Of a stretch of DNA of 64,000 bases, positions 59,878 to 64,000 are shown piece by piece. The DNA comes from Colius striatus (taxonomy: Eukaryota > Chordata > Aves > Coliiformes > Coliidae), in assembly GCF_028858725.1 (NCBI RefSeq), contig NC_084762.1, forward strand, positions 7,015,374 through 7,079,373, written 5' to 3'. Within the stretch, counting starts at the first letter, position 1; every line of letters begins with the position of its first letter. The position numbers and the translations under genes are program-made. The notes under the pieces were generated by a model. The model searched no databases, was not told where the DNA came from, and was given only the letters and a program-made list of their open reading frames with translations.

Positions 59878-60567
59878 AGAGTCCTGATTGATAATAAGCT
59901 AAATGTGAGCCAGCAATGTGCCCTTGTGGCCAAGAAGGCCAATGGCATCCCGGGATGCATCAAGAAGAGTGTGGCCAGCAGGTCAAGGGAGGTTCTTCTC
60001 TGCCTCTACTCTGCCCTGGTGAGGCCTCATCTGGAGTCCTGTGTCCAGTTCTGGGCTCCTCAGCTCAAGAGGGACAGGGAAGTGCTGTAGAGAGTCCAGA
60101 GCAGGGCCACCAAGATGATCAGGGGTATGGAACATCTTTCATATGAGGAAAGGCTGTGGGAACTGGGACTGTTTAGTCTGGAGAAGAGGAGACTGAGGGG
60201 AGATCTTATTAACATTTACAAATATCTAAAGCGTGGGTGTCAGGAGGTTGGGGCATCCCTTTTTTCTATAGTAGCTAGCAACAGGACAAGGGGTAATGGG
60301 ATGAAGCTGGAACATAAGAAGTTCCACTTAAATATAAGAAAAAACTATTTCACTGTTGAGGTGAGGGAGCCCTGGCACAGGCTGCCCAGAGGGGTTGTGG
60401 AGGCTCCAGAGGGGTTGTGGAGGCTCCTTCCTTGGAGGTCTCAAGACCCGCCTGGACACGTTCCTATGTGACCTGATCTAGGTGACTCTGCTTCTGCAGG
60501 GGGGTTGGACTGGATGATCTCTAAAGGTCCCTTCCAACCCCTTCCATTCTATGATTCTGTGATTCTA
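59878..60567 (+). mobile_element. CR1 LINE with ORF2 C-terminal remnant
   Basis: Longest young CR1 here. The 5' third translates as the end of CR1 ORF2 ([19 protein letters not shown], then [19 protein letters not shown]) up to a TAG at 60088-60090. The 3' region follows and ends in octamers CATTCTATGATTCTGTGATTC. It is 5'-truncated, lacking the endonuclease and most of the reverse transcriptase, so it cannot move by itself. A 20-bp unit is tandemly duplicated at 60388-60427. Confidence 0.95.
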
Positions 60568-63129
60568 AGAGTGACGTCTGGGCTATGGCTTTCACAGTAT
60601 AGTCATGACTTTCCTTAGAGCCAATCGTGAGTGTTTGTCCACAGGGGTCACTCATCTTTAGGACAACTCACATTTCATGACAGTCACACAAGAAAATACA
60701 AGGAAGAAACCCAGTTCTTTAATAAAAAATAGTAAGAGTAACTTGAAAAAAGAAATAGTTACTCTTTAATACCACTTGCTCATACCAAAATTTTCTATGT
60801 TCAATCTTTAATTTCCAATAAGCAGCTTCTATATAAGCTGCATCCTCCAACCTAGAGAGGAACAATGAGAGCAAACAAAACCATCTGTAAAATCCTGAGT
60901 TCTTAAATCACGCTGGAAATGATTAGACACTTTTTGATGCATACAAATATACATATATATAAAACATGTATTTATATATCGAATACAGATATTTTAAAAG
61001 AATAACTGATAGCTGGAGTAGCTTAAGTCCAACAATCTTATTCCAGCATCAAGACTGTAAATAACACACTGAGCACTGCTTTTACATCTCCTGTTAATTA
61101 CAACTTGCACAGTGATTTCTCTAGTGTAAAAATGAAGCAGTAAAAATGTGAGAAGCTCATGCCTCTATCCTACAGAAGAAAAATGGTTCCCTTCTTCTTC
61201 CTCTGGGGTCAGAAGTTCTTACCAGAAAGGTGACTCTCTATAATTCACTCTGTTATGTTTTTCCAATCATTTATTTTCTTTTAAAGAGACCACTGAAGAG
61301 GAAGGGGAGAGACTCTAAATCTGACAAATGGAGAAGGAATAGACTATGAATTACTGTCTGCCTGCAAAAGGAGGAGACATCAGCCACGCTTACTTAGTGC
61401 AAGTCAGAAATGCTTCCACCTTTGTGCATCTGGATACATGCATGGTCAGACACATTCTTCCTTTGCACTCTTCTTTCCTTCAAATAAACCCCTGGCATGT
61501 AGCTCAGAAAAAAAGTGACCTTCCCCTAAAACCTTCTTCCTCTTGTCTATCCTGTCTCTGTTGTTTACAATAGCTGGACTTTGGTTCTAATAGGTAGCAG
61601 ATGAGATAAATCCCTGTTATCTGCATAGTCCCATGGACTCTAGAGGAACACTGCATGGCACCAGTTCTGCTGTGCAGAATGTCCACAGGTACTTGGTCAC
61701 TGTTGCTTTCTCAGAAACAGCAATGCAAGGTGCTTTAACAGTAGGAAGTAAAACCCAGCTGTAGCTGGGATGCTGGCAATAGCATTATTCCATGTGGCAG
61801 ATGTCTCTCCTTCTTCTGCTCCCTGTAAATTTCCATTTTACTCCCTAGTGAGAGTATTGCCCATAATAAGGTCTTTATATAAAATCTGCTACAAACTCTC
61901 ATGTTTTCAAGCCAGATCAGCTCAATAAAACAAGTCAGGCAAATGATAAACTCTAACACAAGTATTGCGGTGACTTGACATTCCCTTTGACTAAACAAGA
62001 CATACTGCTATCCCTGAATGGCAACCTTCATGGTGGTTGTCAGCAGTATTATGGGCACCTCCCAGACCTGACAGTACTTCAACACTCTTAATACTTTTAA
62101 GTTCTCTATCTTTAGCTCTCTTCTGCTGCAAGGAACCAGCTTCTTTCCTCGGAAAGGTAAACAGTTTGCAACAAATTCATTAAAACTATCCTCATCAACA
62201 ATTCCAAAAGCTATTAGCGTTAAATATTGAAACTAATTTTTAAGAGCCTAAAGGGAGTATTTTCAATTTAATGCTGAGATAAATACCACCTGACATGATG
62301 GCTGCTTTCATTAGTTTGTTTCAGCTCTAGTGCCTGTACTGAAATTTAATTAAATTGATTTGGGTACTTAAAGGTACAGTATATAGCAGTGTCCTGCAGA
62401 GAAGAAAGCTAACTCGAAAGCAAAGTGTGTGAGGCTGCATTTCAGAAACCAATCTACCAGTCACAAATGTGATCTAGGACAGGAAGAGTAAGACAAAAAG
62501 ATGTGACAAATTGGAAAGAAATTCAATGCAATTCTGTTACAGAATGGATGCATTTGTTAAAAGGCTGCAGATAATTAATAGGCGGCAACTGCACACTACA
62601 GGAGGACACAGAACAACCAGAATAGAGAAATACCATTATACTTCCTTACCATAACTTACAAGGTATTTTCTACTGGGCATTTCTCTACACTTTGACTATA
62701 AGGAATATATGTATTCTCCCATAATTATACTCCATAAAGTCCAAACGTTAAAGCTTGACTCGCAGTGACGGGTTTCTGGTGATATGTTAGAATTGGGGCA
62801 GGGGATGGATAACCACCATAGAAAACAGAAGTGATAGTATAGTCTCACTGGTCACCTTCTACTGGGCTTATGGAATGAATAGGTCCTTTGCTTCCCTGCT
62901 CAAATTTCAGTCATTTTGAAAAGAAATACTTTTCTCCAGGCCCATGGGAAACAATGATTTTGTCAGGGTGACTAAACTTACTGTGTCAAACACTTATTGC
63001 ACTGGTGTTTTATGGAAAATGTAATTTGCCCTTTTCCACATTATTCTTTTGGTGTTTAAAATGGAAGGGAAAAGAGAAGGCAGCTTTCTGTTGTGTCTGC
63101 AAGAATTGCAACTTTTCAGAACTCTCTGG

Positions 63130-63440
63130 TAGCACAGACCTAGACTTGAGGAGACGATTCGTGGAGGTGGGTGATATGAGACACACCATTTTCTCACTTG
63201 CAGCGCAGCGAACACGCTGGAGACTGAATGGAATTAAGCCCTGATGGGAACTGACACCACGCTGACACAACGGGGAATCAGAGCTCTGACCTGAAGAACT
63301 CGAGAGAGGAAAAAGTGCAGAGCAAGACGCAGTAAGGTGGTCAAGGAATGGGTGGCAGAGCTGGGGAGGGAGCACTGACGTCAGCAGCTTTAGCCTCGAT
63401 GACCTTGTGGCATCCACTCAGAAAGAAACCTGACGTGAGC
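63130..63440. promoter_or_regulatory. CpG-bearing island with CRE palindrome
   Basis: CpG dinucleotides, very rare elsewhere in the window, cluster here. A perfect cAMP-response element TGACGTCA lies at 63376-63383 and a second TGACG half-site at 63431-63435. Located in a CTNND2 intron, it could be an intronic enhancer or an alternative promoter; no TATA box or matching first exon was recognised. Confidence 0.35.
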
Positions 63441-64000
63441 TTAGCTGCTGAGAGCCACTCAGCAAAAATATAAACAAGCCCTACCCTCTGAATGACTGTG
63501 CTGATTAGACACTGACTGGCTTAGAAAAAACATATGGTGGCTGCATATGTGTCAGTATCTTTCAGTGCTACAGGCTTTGACTCCTGTCCACTGATGTCCT
63601 AACACTGTCAGGAAGACAGACAGCAGCTTCTTGGAAGCAGAGAAATGCCAGTAGCGAAAAGAAACAAAACCGATGTGATCAATCCAATAACGAAACAGCT
63701 AAAACCTGAGAAACTACAGAGAGCGTCACATCCTTCCTCTTCCAAGTTTACAATCTCTCCAGCATGCTATTTCTTGCTTCAGGCCTCATCCTCTCATGAC
63801 TTAATAGGCATTTTCCCAAATTACTTGCAGCACACAGGACCAGACTTGTTCTGTCATCCTACTCCCTTATCTGCAAGCCAGCATTTTACTGGTTCCAGGG
63901 TAGTAATTGTAATAATAACTGCTCCTGTAATGGCAATAAGCTGTAGGTTTGATAGGCAATGACTTGCAGGAATAGGTAAGTAGATCTATCATGGTGTTAG

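Overview
This is a stretch of bird nuclear genome. The evidence is repeated CR1 LINE 3' ends carrying the ATTCTATG-type terminal repeat, an avian ERV-type solo LTR, low overall repeat density, AT-rich single-copy DNA and GT-AG spliced exons. The species cannot be told from the sequence. There are no bacterial-type genes; almost every open frame is a chance frame in non-coding DNA.

The only gene I can support is the 3' end of CTNND2 (delta-catenin / NPRAP), read on the minus strand. Its last four coding exons lie at 58365-58239, 54337-54206, 47129-47056 and 45453-45193. Reading phases fit exactly across all three introns and give 197 codons, followed by a TGA at 45195-45193. The encoded segment is the disordered tail after the armadillo repeats and ends in the PDZ-binding motif DSWV. 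From 58366 to the right edge the sequence is intron; the armadillo-repeat exons and promoter lie beyond 64000. The 3' UTR runs left from 45192. Its end is not certain, with candidate poly(A) signals at 44185, 43380 and 41666.

From 1 to about 41600 the window is intergenic DNA downstream of CTNND2. It holds a 32-bp minisatellite (1280-1411), an ancient CR1-like LINE relic (about 1800-2900), a roughly 1-kb solo LTR (3507-4542), scattered CR1 tails in both orientations, and long single-copy AT-rich stretches. Some of those stretches have the composition and motif content of conserved non-coding elements.

The CTNND2 introns contain CR1 tails, a nested pair in which a younger plus-strand CR1 sits inside an old minus-strand CR1 (56010-57225), and a CR1 that still shows the C-terminal part of its ORF2 (59878-60567). 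They also hold a possible ancient amniote repeat (48116-48600) and a small CpG-bearing island with a perfect CRE palindrome (63130-63440). I found no RNA genes, no CRISPR and no evidence for a novel multi-gene system. The most useful items for follow-up are the candidate regulatory elements, the 3' UTR architecture and the repeat nesting.
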